The notes beneath the pieces are model-generated. The model saw only the letters and a program-made list of their open reading frames with translations. It was not told the DNA's origin and searched no databases. This document shows positions 43,479 through 53,475 of a stretch of 64,000 bases of DNA, one piece after another. Position numbers and translations under genes: made by a program. Numbering within the stretch: position 1 is the stretch's first letter; every line of letters starts with the position of its first letter. Source of the DNA: Naematelia aurantialba (Eukaryota; Basidiomycota; Tremellomycetes; Tremellales; Naemateliaceae); contig JAKFAO010000008.1 in NCBI GenBank assembly GCA_021527695.1, positions 992,001-1,056,000 of the forward strand, in the 5' to 3' direction.

Positions 43479-44714
43479 ATGAATTCCAAAGGACGGCAGA
43501 TCGTTCAAGCGACTTCTCCGAGTTGGCAGGAATCGTTGGACTACGTGACATTAGACCAGGAGAGGCAGGAAGCAAAACGTGCTAGGAATCCTCGGTTCTT
43601 TGACGAGCTTTTCGAGAAGACTCTCGAGGAGGCAAAACGTTGCCAGTTTGCGGGGACCATGGGAGTGGCTGGTCAGTATGTCCTTCCTGACTGGACAACG
43701 ACAACTCCAGCGTCGGAAACGCAGATAGGCGAATCCTTTCGGCAACGAGACGCAATGACTGTAAAGCCTCAGATCTCACCATTCCAGACTTCGGTCGCAG
43801 ATGACCACCAGAGCTCGAGGCAGGTTCAAAGAAGCGAGCTCGACATCAAGCCTCAAATGCAGCAGTCCGGCTACGTTAGTGGAGAACAGGATCCACCGTT
43901 CACAAAGATGGAGGCCTCACAATCAAATGGTTCTACTTCAGCGTTCAACACCCCTTCAAACGAGCGCAACCGACGAACATCCACGGCAACTCACTCGCAG
44001 CACCGATTTCACCCGTATCCCACGTCCTTAGGGACGTCAGCGTCAAAGGGACTCGGCACCCAACAGCCCCACCAAGCTAGCTTAGAGAGTTCACGATCCA
44101 GTCACAGCCGTGTCAAAGTCGAAGATGATGGCGGCAACATGCATACGCAATGGTCCCTGTCTCAAGGACACGCAAATGGCATGAGGACGGGAACTTCAGC
44201 TCAACACAGCACCGATCAGCAGATAGCTCAGCAAGCCAACTTGCTTCGTGCTCGAAGCAACAGCGGCGGCCTCAAAATGGAAACTGTAAGCGATGCCATG
44301 AGTCTTCAGAAACACCCTTCGTCCCGACTCCGGAACAGGACCGGGGATCACTTGGGGGAGGGACAGGCAAAGCGGCTGCATGGACCCATGAATAATCTCG
44401 TCCGTCCGCCTGAGGGATCTACAGCAGCATTTGGTGTGACTCGTGCTTCTGATGTCTCTGGGACCTCAGCTGTGTCAGTAACAATGCTGCCAGCTGCATC
44501 CTTATTGGGATTTCGGCGCGTGAGTTCGAACCAGGACGGAACCAAATCGATTGCGAGTTGTTGTGATTGTGAGCCAGATTCCAGTACGAGGCTTATCAGT
44601 TGGAACGATGTCAGTGCAGGGGCAAAGAAGTTGACTGAAAACTCCTGGGTATGCGCTCGGCATGCCGCGTTTCGCGGCACCGAGGACGTGCAGGCGAAGC
44701 GGGAGCCTGAGTAG
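43479..44714 (+). CDS. Array gene 3: low-complexity protein with a partial Cys/His end
   Basis: An intronless gene of 411 residues starting at ATG 43479; the reading frame is open slightly upstream but has no earlier ATG. The first 60 residues are charged and helical (LDYVTLDQERQEAKRARNPR, FDELFEKTLEEAKRC). The middle 300 are Ser/Gln/Thr-rich and disordered. Only the second half of the array module can be matched: SIASCCDCEPDSS resembles the C-x2-C segment, and NSWVCARHAAF resembles the final C-x2-H. The first C-x4-C and C-x3-H pairs are absent. Membership in the array family is therefore tentative, based on that match, the position, the shared strand, the lack of introns and the similar overall layout. 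Confidence 0.65.
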   Translation: MNSKGRQIVQATSPSWQESLDYVTLDQERQEAKRARNPRFFDELFEKTLEEAKRCQFAGTMGVAGQYVLPDWTTTTPASETQIGESFRQRDAMTVKPQISPFQTSVADDHQSSRQVQRSELDIKPQMQQSGYVSGEQDPPFTKMEASQSNGSTSAFNTPSNERNRRTSTATHSQHRFHPYPTSLGTSASKGLGTQQPHQASLESSRSSHSRVKVEDDGGNMHTQWSLSQGHANGMRTGTSAQHSTDQQIAQQANLLRARSNSGGLKMETVSDAMSLQKHPSSRLRNRTGDHLGEGQAKRLHGPMNNLVRPPEGSTAAFGVTRASDVSGTSAVSVTMLPAASLLGFRRVSSNQDGTKSIASCCDCEPDSSTRLISWNDVSAGAKKLTENSWVCARHAAFRGTEDVQAKREPE

Positions 44715-45198
44715 CTCGGCTATACTTCCGTGGCGATATGAGCAACGGGAAGCTGGAGGCCACGTCGTAACGCTTGCACGTCTGTATCTTCCTGAACGAC
44801 TTCGAAGTCAGTACTTTGTTCCTTCCTAATGTTAACACGGAACAAATGCAAAAGAGAGTGTCGGTGGCCATAGTTTTCCTCGTTTTCAACGACCTTAGGT
44901 CCGGCCATCCACCCAGAGCGGTGGTCCGTGCGACAGTACCACTTGGTTATAACTCTCGGAACTTCCGGGCTCCAGATGACTTTCAGTTGCGACTATCGGC
45001 ACCCCTTCGACCACTGCACAAAGGTGACGGTAAGGCTTCTTACACTGGAAGTTTTTTGCAGGTAGCTGTCGTGAGAGTCAAGCCCCATGATACCTGTACT
45101 GTGAGACTACACTTTCGGACAAAGGACACTTTAAAGTCAGACGGGTGAAACGGCGGTGTCGACCACCATTGCCTTCCCATCATCTCCCCGCCGGTAGG
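44715..45198. other. Gene-free interval between array genes 3 and 4
   Basis: No coding region. It includes the ACACTTTAAAG box listed separately. Confidence 0.45.
45126..45136 (+). promoter_or_regulatory. ACACTTTAAAG box upstream of array gene 4
   Basis: Identical over 11 bp to the string at 39353-39363. It lies 73 bp before ATG 45199 and 160 bp before the alternative ATG 45286. Confidence 0.3.
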
Positions 45199-47238
45199 AT
45201 GAACGAAGTCATGCTCCTCTCATACCTAGTCAAGCTTCTGTCTTTTGCACAGTCTCACCCCAGTTATTTGACACCTACAAGCACCATGAACTACAGCCAG
45301 TCGGCTAACAACATCAACTGGGACCCATTCCCTTGGGCAAAGGCTGATATCGAGGCCCTCCGTCTTGCCGCAAGTCAAGACGCAAGCACTGCGGAAGATT
45401 ATCAGGTTGAATCCACCTCACACAGCGGCAACGCTGCCAGTTATTTTGAGCCTCCTGCCATTACTACAAGACCCAACACTGTTCTAGACGACGGCTCACT
45501 CGCTACTGGAGGGAGCGCTCTAAATTCGGCATTGCTGAATTTCAAAGAAGTGGCGAATTATGCGCATTCGCGCCAGCGCAGGTTACAGCAGGACGATCAA
45601 ACAGGCGAACCGCATTCTTCTCCCATGCATTCTGAACATCTGCAAGCTCTATTATTCGGAGGGCAGAATGAGGCAGCCCAATTTGCGGATGACAGTGCAC
45701 CAGATCCTCTTGGCTACGTCAACATCCAGCCATCTGGCTCGCAATATTCTCCTCAGCAGCTCCTGCCTGAGCGTCAGGGTCAGAACAGCCTATACCACCC
45801 ATATTCTTGGTGGCTCAACCATCCGTTGGTTGCGGGAGACAATTATTCCCATTTGCAAGTCGGTCTTCCTAGACCGGAACCTCAAATGCCTAACGATCTA
45901 CATGGAACGGCCGGAGCGTCGCTCTCCTCCGAGGAGAGGGAATATACTGACTGGCAGTGGGATCCCAACTTTTCCGAGCTACAACGCGACCTACAACTGT
46001 ATCCTACCCCATCCAGCTCAATGGGGAGTATGAACCAACAGAGCGTCGCAGACTTGTCATCTCCGCTGCGTTGGACGCCAGCGTCAGAACGGCCTTTGAG
46101 AGACGAGGAAGGTGAACCTCGCAACATGGCTTCTCCCACCTCAAACTATCCGGGCAGCTCAAACGATTTGCCGAGGGACGACCCAGTGACGCTTCACAAT
46201 GTCGATGAAGGGCCACCCCCAGACACTTCTCCAAATCAGACAACAAATAATCGGGTGCTCCTGCTTGAGGGTCCCTCATGGCGTCCACGTGGTTTAGTTG
46301 ACGTTCTCGCCAGCTGCTCTGCCACAGGCTGTCCTTCCAAGAGATTCGTCTCGTTGACGAACATCAACTCCTGGGCGAGCTTCAGCCCCAAACACATACA
46401 GGAGCTTGTCGAAAAGATTCGTCCAGTATGCAGCTTGAAGTGCTTCAACGAGCTCATAACCGGCGCTGCACCTCTCAGGGTGGGCAAAGGTGGGCGCCTA
46501 ACTGGGAAGAGTAAAGCAGAGGAACTGGCAAAGTCGCACAACATCGTTTGCATGTGCATGTTGTGCGGTACGACGTCAGCAACCGTTTCAAAGTTCATCC
46601 CGCTTCGGCGGCAAGCGCCAGTTCTGACAGTGAACGGAATATTTAAATGCTACGACCACAAGTCGGAGGCAACACGCGATCTTTCCGAAGAAATTCCTTC
46701 GACTCCAGGCTCCTTGCCTGCTGCCGTTCTGGAAACTCTTAGGGCGCAGTACACGTCTAAATCACATTACAACGGTCGTTTTAGAGCGCGCCTTTCTGCT
46801 GCGCCTCGTTTTAGGGAGCCCCTTTCCGCTGGGCTTAGCGACTCCGAAGACGTCCGGTTGGTTTGCTCAGTGGATCGCTGCAGCCGGGGGATCTTGATTC
46901 GCCAGACTGACCTGCCAAATCCGTCGCGACCGCTAGACATCAAGGGCGTCTGCAGCATACAACACTTCAACGAGCAAGCGCAACTGTCTGTCGCTCGTCG
47001 GTCCTCTGGAAACTCGCATTTCAGCATGGCAGAAATTGAGCAGATGCGTGAGATGGCAGGTACGCACCGCTTGCATCCCATGTGCATGCTGTGCAGCACC
47101 TATGGTCCACATGCAAAGTCACGGCTATGTCCCATAGACGACAAGTTGCTATGCACCCAAGACGGCTATTTTGGATGCTCGCTTCATAGCCTTACACTAG
47201 TAGGCGCAATAACCAACCTAGACGATTTCGTGGGTTAA
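45199..47238 (+). CDS. Array gene 4: protein with two Cys/His modules
   Basis: An intronless gene of 679 residues from ATG 45199; a second in-frame ATG at 45286 (MNYSQSANNINWDPFPW) may be the true start, since the first 29 residues look like leader. After about 350 disordered residues come two copies of the array module. The first (about 46306-46670) has C-x4-C (CSATGC), C-x3-C in place of C-x3-H (CSLKC), C-x2-C (CMLC) and C-x2-H (CYDH). The second (about 46855-47190) has CSVDRC, CSIQH, CMLC and CSLH, all eight positions intact. The paired sequences NIVCMCMLCGTTSATVS and RLHPMCMLCSTYGPHAK make the internal duplication plain. This gene is the best template for defining the module, since it offers an internal comparison. 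Function is unknown. Confidence 0.8.
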   Translation: MNEVMLLSYLVKLLSFAQSHPSYLTPTSTMNYSQSANNINWDPFPWAKADIEALRLAASQDASTAEDYQVESTSHSGNAASYFEPPAITTRPNTVLDDGSLATGGSALNSALLNFKEVANYAHSRQRRLQQDDQTGEPHSSPMHSEHLQALLFGGQNEAAQFADDSAPDPLGYVNIQPSGSQYSPQQLLPERQGQNSLYHPYSWWLNHPLVAGDNYSHLQVGLPRPEPQMPNDLHGTAGASLSSEEREYTDWQWDPNFSELQRDLQLYPTPSSSMGSMNQQSVADLSSPLRWTPASERPLRDEEGEPRNMASPTSNYPGSSNDLPRDDPVTLHNVDEGPPPDTSPNQTTNNRVLLLEGPSWRPRGLVDVLASCSATGCPSKRFVSLTNINSWASFSPKHIQELVEKIRPVCSLKCFNELITGAAPLRVGKGGRLTGKSKAEELAKSHNIVCMCMLCGTTSATVSKFIPLRRQAPVLTVNGIFKCYDHKSEATRDLSEEIPSTPGSLPAAVLETLRAQYTSKSHYNGRFRARLSAAPRFREPLSAGLSDSEDVRLVCSVDRCSRGILIRQTDLPNPSRPLDIKGVCSIQHFNEQAQLSVARRSSGNSHFSMAEIEQMREMAGTHRLHPMCMLCSTYGPHAKSRLCPIDDKLLCTQDGYFGCSLHSLTLVGAITNLDDFVG

Positions 47239-47484
47239 GATACACACAAGACGGGCAAGCCAGTGATCACGAGGCGGAGGCTACACTTCTGCCAAGCGAC
47301 AGTACGCTCAACTGAATGAACAAGCTCATCGAAAAGCTCGATCTGACTAGAGAAAGTTTGTTTATCTACTCCCAGTCGACTGGTAACGGATCTTTACCCC
47401 CAGTTTGGCTGTCGAATATTCACCCCTTCATCAAGTATCATATTGTATAGCCGCCGCATGCACGATTGTGAGCTGAGCAACCGC

Positions 47485-48836
47485 CTAGAAAGGCCCGCGG
47501 TAAGACTTCAGTCGTCTCGATCTGGAGCGTTGTATTCTGCTTAGTCTGCGGCGCTTCAATCGTGTCCGCCTTGGAGATACTGTCGTCCCCTGTAAAACGT
47601 CATCATGTACCCTTTCATGGTAATGGTGAAAGAGAACGGACAGTGGCGTCACCTGGCCCTGCTCATCCATGAGTCGATTAAACGGATGAACACCATGTAG
47701 ATGATATGGGTTTCGTAATGCGCCGAACCAGGCGTATCGTCTATTCCGAGAGTGTGAGCGGTGAAGTCATTTCCAGCTGCAACGCACACAATGTAATCTG
47801 TCTCATCGAGCCACTTTGTCGTTCGACCTACTTGTCATCAGTGATAGTCTCGCCACGAGACGACGTGTTTGGCCGCACCCATAAAGTCGTGGACCTGCTG
47901 CTGATTGACCGGAGGAGGGACATTTGGGTCAAAGCTCTGCAATGTCAGCGCTTGAGGAGGGGTCAATGTACGGTCATTGCAAATTCCGTCAGAACGATCG
48001 GTAACCGAAAGAGGTTCCAGTAACGCTCGACCGTCTCCCGGAAGTGCTCAAATGTAGTCGTATAGACGTGCACAGCAATGTAGTCCGGCATTGCATCACC
48101 ACGTAAAGATGACAGAAAATCCTGCCGTGGTCAGCTGAAAGCAACGGCCAGCGGCGGCTGACCTGCAGCCAGTCGAGGCTCGACGCAACGGCGGGAGACA
48201 CAAGCTTGATCCTCGTGGAATCGCGAAGTTTGGCCACGCCAAGCCACCTGAGAAAGTTTCAGCTCAGGGTCAGTCATCCAAGATGCCGGGGTGAATGCTA
48301 ACGCTCGTGCCGCCTCTTCTGCGCTCTTCCGAACAGCAACCGCTGCGTTGTCATGATCTGCCTCCGATTAGTTGATCGTGTTATCATGAGGACCGACCAG
48401 GCTCGTTGTATCCCAATACCATACTGTATCCAGATTGCAGCTCATACTCGTTGTGAAGGTACTCTGGCGCAAATCTCAGACCGGATAAGTGCCGACGCAA
48501 CAAGCTGGTAGTGAAGCTCTAATAGAGGACACCCACATCATCGGGACAAACTCCGCATCGATTTTCAGTGTAGGCGAAGTTTGAGGCAGGAGGACATCCC
48601 AGTTCTTGTTCCAATTGTAGTGCCAAGTCAGCTTCTGCCGTACGTGAGCCGCAACCTCCGCAGTGTAGGTTGATCAGCCCACAGACTCAGACCCAAAGAA
48701 CTTTGAGAGGGGGTCAGAGGTGAGTTCCTGCACCGGCCAGCTGATTCCGGCCTGAGTAATATCAGATCAGTGGATATTCCAGAACAGGATTGATGGCACA
48801 TGCCTTGCCGATACGTGACCCGGATGATTCGCTCAT
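47485..48836 (-). CDS. Second GH128 (Asl1-like) glucanase, ten exons, no visible signal peptide
   Basis: This is a paralogue of the gene at 36421-38149. Minus-strand exons are 48836-48804, 48751-48683, 48634-48537, 48474-48398, 48357-48303, 48247-48163, 48121-47972, 47936-47879, 47827-47788 and 47740-47485, 306 residues. Blocks retained: AGISWPVQE, KLTWHYNWNKN, GYSMVLGYNEP (first catalytic Glu), KLVSPAVA, DYIAVHVYTT, LPIVLTEFA (second catalytic Glu), TTKWLDETDYI, YAWFGALRNPYHLHGV and LMDEQGQVTPL. Exons 2, 4 and 5 have exactly the same lengths as in the paralogue. One extra intron splits the FMG/RTTKW region. Differences: the first exon (MSESSGSRIGK) is not a secretion signal and needs a GC-AG intron, and the C-terminus runs about 45 residues past the usual end with a very basic tail. 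Either an upstream signal exon is missed or the gene has lost secretion and is decaying. Confidence 0.72.
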
Positions 48837-49098
48837 CGCAAAAGCCTAGTCGATCAACAGAACAGCAACGCGACTTCGCGATGGCGCAGGATCAGCGATA
48901 TCAAAGACAGTCGGGATTGAAATGCCACGTCATGATCCTTGTAGTGGCCGTCCCCGGCTTTCCCCAGCTCTCCGGCTCGTTTTCTGTTATTTGTACCGTT
49001 CATTCGATACACAACACCTCGGCGACGTTGGTGCACTGTTCTTACCCGTAGAGCCAGAGGTACAGCTCGATCTGTGAGATCCAAAAGACTTGTGCAGC

Positions 49099-50703
49099 AT
49101 GCCGCCAAAAGCTTCAGTTGCCCACCAACCTTCCGCCTCTCCTCCGCCTCCGGGCTCGTCCGACGCGCAGGACCTGTTGATCATCCAGGACTTCATGGAC
49201 ACGCTCGACCAGATACCCCCCGAGCTCACACGCGTGCACAGTGATCTGAATGAGCTTGGTGCTGTGTTGTACTGTGAGTTATCTCTTCCTCTCTTAGCTT
49301 GATTTCTCCCTCCCTTCTCACTGCGGAGACATCTTACTGACCGACACCCACAGCAACGTTGCAGAACCTCGAGGTCAAGCTCAATACACTCATTAACTGG
49401 GTACAGGATCCATCCATCGGCGTCGAACGAAGATTCCAGCTGCTGCAGGAGATCGCGGAGGAGGCGGCGCGATACAAGCTCGGTGGTGATGACAAGATCC
49501 GTGTAGCCGGCGGCGCTTGCGACGGGGTGAGTCATCCCTGCAATCCAAATGCTTGCCAGCTAATCTTGCAGATCATGGCGCACCAACGGCATATTTCTAA
49601 TCTTCTGACTGCATCGACCCTACTTCAGGCGGGCCCGCTGTCGCCGTACACCCAGTCTCTTACTCTCGCCAACATACCGCCTACATCCAATACCCGACGT
49701 GGAGCGATGCGAGCGAATAATTCTCCTTTCACTGGCAAGGGGTACTCGGGAACCGCTGGAGGTGGCGCATTAGGGCTGGAAGGCAGGGAACATCCCACTC
49801 CCACCAAAAAGAAAAAGTCTCGGGTGCAGCAGTTGGGTGCAGGGCGAGACGATGACGACGTGTCCAGCGTCGGTGGAGATCGGAAGAAGGCACCGGTGAA
49901 AAAGAAGCGGTGAGCTCCCATTCTTCTCGCTCATGCCGATGTTAGAGCTGATAAAGTAGAAGTACTAACAATCGCGCACCTTCCCCCACGGAATCAACGG
50001 GTTCAGGATATGGACAAGCACCCAAATCTAATCTGCCAATGACGGATAGGCAGCGAGCGGCAGCGGTGGCCAAACAACAGGCCAAGGATAAGAAGCCAGA
50101 TGATGACAGTGAGGAAGAAGATGAGGACCGCCGCAACGGTCAGGCGATGCGTGTCTCTCCGTCCGCCGAGTCAAATGCACGCGAGGGCAATGGAGAAGTT
50201 CGCCAGGGTATGCCGTTTGTCTCACGACATCTGTTCCTGACGCTAACGATTGCAGGTCGAGTGAGTCGCGTGCGTGCGGGTACCAAGCGCAGCCGCGCAG
50301 AAGACGACGAGGACGACGAGGACGAAGATGAGCCAGAAGATGACGTCAAACCTCCCACCAAACGCACGAACAGTAACAAGAAGACAGCCGCTCAGCCGGA
50401 CGAGGTGCCGCTCGATCACGAGGATCCATCGGGGGGTGATGGCGAAAGGCTGTACTGCACTTGTCAGGCGGTCAGCTACGGCGAGATGATAGGTTGTGAT
50501 AACGAAGACTGCGAGATCGAATGGGTCCGTGATCATCTTCAACTCATCCAAGATGGATTAAGAGCTGATGGATGTAGTTTCACTTGGCATGCCTTGGGCT
50601 CGACAAGACCCCCGAGGGAACGTGGTACTGCCCCTACTGCATTGACAAGTTCAGCAAGGTTCCAAAGAAGAAGGCACCGCCAAAGTCGAAAGCCAGGAAG
50701 TGA
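49099..50703 (+). CDS. ING-family PHD-finger protein (Yng2-like), six exons
   Basis: Predicted chromatin reader and subunit of a histone acetyltransferase complex such as NuA4. Exons are 49099-49273, 49354-49526, 49572-49909, 49960-50207, 50256-50524 and 50578-50703, 442 residues. The N-terminal ING helical domain is seen in [21 protein letters not shown] and the following coiled part ([28 protein letters not shown]). A long Lys/Arg/Asp/Glu-rich middle has several probable nuclear-localisation clusters ([15 protein letters not shown]). The C-terminal PHD finger has the complete Cys4-His-Cys3 set across the last splice: [18 protein letters not shown] and WYCPYC, with [17 protein letters not shown] giving the H3K4me3-pocket residues expected of ING proteins. 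The basic tail [15 protein letters not shown] is polybasic as in ING family members. It is divergent from the GH128 gene upstream and convergent with the SANT-like gene at 50864. Confidence 0.93.
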
Positions 50704-50863
50704 CGCAGCCAGGAGCGGAAGCAGTGATGTTGGGATTCAAGGGAGCACGGCGCTACTTTTGCGGACTGTTCTGGCAGCAGTCCTGGGACTTGACTTCGCT
50801 GCGCTTATGTACTTCACCCAACGATGACTAAGCAGCCCATTTTCAAGGACCATAGACCCTACT

Positions 50864-51268
50864 TCAGACCCTAGTAGCTTTTTCCTCGAGCGCCTTCTCG
50901 ATGAGATTCACGAGTCTGTGCCTTGGTTTGATCAGCCCAGTCTCTCTAACTCATGCTCATGGGCTGGAAGCTCACCTCCAAGCATTCCGACACTGCGAAC
51001 CACTACGCCCCTCGACAACCCCTTCCCAAGCCTTATCGCTGCCGGGCGCACCGTGCTTCACAGCGAACCTGAACAATGCCTTGAGCTCCTCCGCGTTCCA
51101 GGGTCGGCTCTTTCCCGGACTGTTGGTCGGCGTGGTAGAGATATGGCCTTGAAGAGGAGACGAAATGAGCAGGGGCTTGGTGTCCGACGGTGAATTTAGG
51201 GTGGAAGTCGGTCGAGAGTAGGGCTTTTTGGAGCGCGGGGTGGTCGGGCCTTTGAGGGTTGGTTCCAT
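50864..51268 (-). CDS. Small SANT/Myb-like domain protein, copy 2
   Basis: Two minus-strand exons, 51268-50976 and 50921-50864, encode 116 residues. A Ser/Thr/Pro-rich N-terminus of about 50 residues precedes the module RPWNAEELKALFRFAVKHG, then GVVEGRSGSQCRNAW, with the intron after AW and a second exon HRLVNLIEKALEEKATRV. It shares the layout and intron position of copies 1 (16059) and 3 (51646). The third-helix Trp is kept (NAW), while the RGxRGK tail of the other copies is missing. It is arranged head to head with copy 3, their starts 378 bp apart, so they may share a promoter. Confidence 0.75.
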
Positions 51269-51645
51269 GATTGATGAGGCGTGGAGAAGATGTCTGGGTA
51301 TCCAGTGGCGCTCTCAATGCGCGCCGTCCAAGATGGAATATGAAGCTTCTGCGCTGGTGAAAAGATTGGCAGGATGCAGGTTGAAAAGGTTACTAGGGAA
51401 AGGGTGAAAGAAGGCTTAGCATCAAACTTTCATCTTTGGGGCGGTCCAAGCTTCAATCCGCATGCCGAAGAGGGACGAGCTCCAAATCAGGGGTGCTTGA
51501 CGACGACGACGGCGCCCGTGGTCCTTCCTGGGTAGGTTGACGACCGAGGGCCTGGTGTCTTCGGGTTTCACCTTGATGATACCTTGCATCCACTCTCATA
51601 TTTTCAGAGTGTGCTGCTAGTCATCAGCGGGACTGGTGAAGGAAG
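51269..51645. other. Shared divergent promoter region of SANT-like copies 2 and 3
   Basis: 377 bp between two head-to-head related genes. No internal coding region and no obvious motif symmetry. Confidence 0.45.
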
Positions 51646-52060
51646 ATGCCGCCTGCTCCGAAGCTTGTCACCTCCTCTCCCAGTAAAGCCCCTTACAAGA
51701 CGAAAGGCAGCTCCGGCCTAGACGACGCACTAACATCCTCGTCATCGCTGGGCACCGCGTCACCTGGCAAGAAGCGAAATTCTAATCCTGGGAAACCATG
51801 GACGTCGGAAGAGCTCGTCCTCATCTTCAAGGTCGCCACGAAGCGGGGTGCTTCAAGTGCAAGCTTCGAGGGTGTCATAGAGGGCCGAACCGGTAAGCAG
51901 TGTTATGATAATTGGAAGTCAGTCTCGCATCGTTAAGCCGTACCTCACGAAACTGGAAGCGTTCTGGTGGCCAGCTGCTGACGCGAGCAGTAATACCATC
52001 GCGCCTTATATCCAAAAGATGCTCGTCGAGCGAGGCAACAGAGGAAAGCGCGGCGAGTGA
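51646..52060 (+). CDS. Small SANT/Myb-like domain protein, copy 3
   Basis: Exons 51646-51917 and 51991-52060 encode 113 residues. After a Ser/Lys/Pro-rich start of about 45 residues comes KPWTSEELVLIFKVATKRG, then FEGVIEGRTGKQCYDNW. The second exon encodes NTIAPYIQKMLVERGNRGKRGE, which matches IAPAIRKMLEERGKRGK of copy 1, so copies 1 and 3 are closest to each other although they are 35 kb apart. The phase-2 intron after NW is conserved in all three. The intron here is 73 nt, against 427 nt in copy 1. Likely nuclear; partners unknown. Confidence 0.77.
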
Positions 52061-52788
52061 GGGCGAGAACTGGAAGAGCCTCCATTTTCGTCAGAGGAGA
52101 TGTGTTCGGGAAGATGTGCCCATGCATTGCGCGAAGGTGAGGTCGAAGAGATAGGCCAACAGTGTAAACACAGCATCAGTGAGGTATGCGAGGCTTTCCT
52201 ATGGCGCCAGCCCTTTGGGGTCCGTGCGCGTCTCTGGTCGACCTCTCATACATTGCGTGGACGTGTCTCATCGCAGCGGGTTTCCGTCATTGGCTCACCA
52301 GCGTTGTAGGCATGCTGCTAGTAGGACGATCAAGGTAAATGCAAGGAACATATCACAAGTTTGAGTTGGACATACAGATTCCAAGCATATTCTCTTTCCC
52401 TTCCGTCCAGGTGCATTTGATTCCCATTTTCTTCCTTCCGTTTCTTCCTTCTTTCCGTTTCTTCCTTCCTCTCATCACATCCGTCCCATCTTGTCCAGTA
52501 CCTCTTTCTTGTAGCCGTCTCATCTTACAGTTCAAACTTGTGCTGTAAAACAAGAAGCCCCAGTCTTGCTCGCTCTAGCTTTATCCAGCACCTCGCCGCC
52601 AACCCAAATCCGTAGAACGGCGACCTCTCTCCCCTCGAGTAACCTCCTGTTACCGTTTTGTCCCTCCCTCTATCCACGTATCCTCCCCCGTACGCTTACA
52701 CCCCAGGGTGTTGTCTCTTACCCAAGGGGACCGGCACTCCATCCGCCAAACTCACACGGGTATTCCTCCCTTTGCAGCCCTACTTGTG
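52061..52788. other. Gene-free interval
   Basis: A pyrimidine-rich stretch (about 52390-52500, TTTCTTCCTTC runs) precedes the BTB-like gene. No coding segment is supported. Confidence 0.45.
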
Positions 52789-53475
52789 ATGGTTCTGCAT
52801 CAGAACGGCTCGATAGATACGCGATTCCCAAATTTACCGTTGGCAGTCCCGCCTCCAGCGGAAACTACTCCGATGATAATATGCTCTAACGATTACGTCC
52901 TCTTTGGAGCGCCTAGTAAGGCCCTGTGCAAGGCAAGGTTTGTGGATCCTCCCGTAGACTCGGTAGCTGAATCCATACCCAGTCCAATCTTTCTCATCGA
53001 GTTCTCGTTAGGGAGAGGGTCGGTGTCCTATCCGATGTTTCTGGAAGCTTCGTCTTCTGTTGTCAACATCTTCCTCAGCCTGATCAACGACTCGCTACCG
53101 CAGAAACTGTCTTTATCCCTGCAACAAACATTTCAGCTTTACGAGCTCTCAAGACGATTCGATTGCCTTCATGACACCATAATGTTTCTCCTCCACCAGC
53201 TGGCAGCCTGGCATCCCCTCGAGGTCCTCGAATACGCAACTCAGCGTGGAGACGCAAGTATGGCTCGGATTGTTATACGCCGAATTGGCACCAAGTGCCT
53301 CGGTTGGCAACTTTGGGGTGTGGCAGAAGCTCTCTTCCCCCGTGACTGGAAACTCGCATTGAGAAGAGCAACATTCTTTGCCCTAGGGAAGCCCTACGGC
53401 AAAGTCTTCTGGACGCGTGCTCTTCTCCACACCGCACTCCCGTGGGATATCGTGGCCGACCGGTTCAGACCATAA
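52789..53475 (+). CDS. BTB/POZ-like domain protein
   Basis: An intronless gene of 228 residues from ATG 52789. The pattern SNDYVLFGAPSKALCKARF, then FLIEFSLGRGSVSYPMFLEASSSVVNIFLSLIND, then QLYELSRRFDCLHDTIMFLLHQ and HPLEVLEYATQRGDASMARIVIRR, follows the order of fungal BTB/POZ proteins: a surface strand, a loop where a target residue set gives specificity, the helices that pack on the dimer face, and a C-terminal helical extension. BTB proteins dimerise and often serve as adaptors for Cul3 ubiquitin ligases. The first BTB strand is weakly conserved and the identification is by pattern only. The C-terminal 60 residues (WQLWGVAEALFPRDWKLALRR) are unlike the usual tail. It lies inside the array without the array module. 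Confidence 0.55.
   Translation: MVLHQNGSIDTRFPNLPLAVPPPAETTPMIICSNDYVLFGAPSKALCKARFVDPPVDSVAESIPSPIFLIEFSLGRGSVSYPMFLEASSSVVNIFLSLINDSLPQKLSLSLQQTFQLYELSRRFDCLHDTIMFLLHQLAAWHPLEVLEYATQRGDASMARIVIRRIGTKCLGWQLWGVAEALFPRDWKLALRRATFFALGKPYGKVFWTRALLHTALPWDIVADRFRP

Noticed and set aside
48837..48900. Signal-peptide exon for the second GH128 gene
   Set aside because: The codons just upstream read like a hydrophobic leader, but a TAG interrupts them and no in-frame start precedes it.
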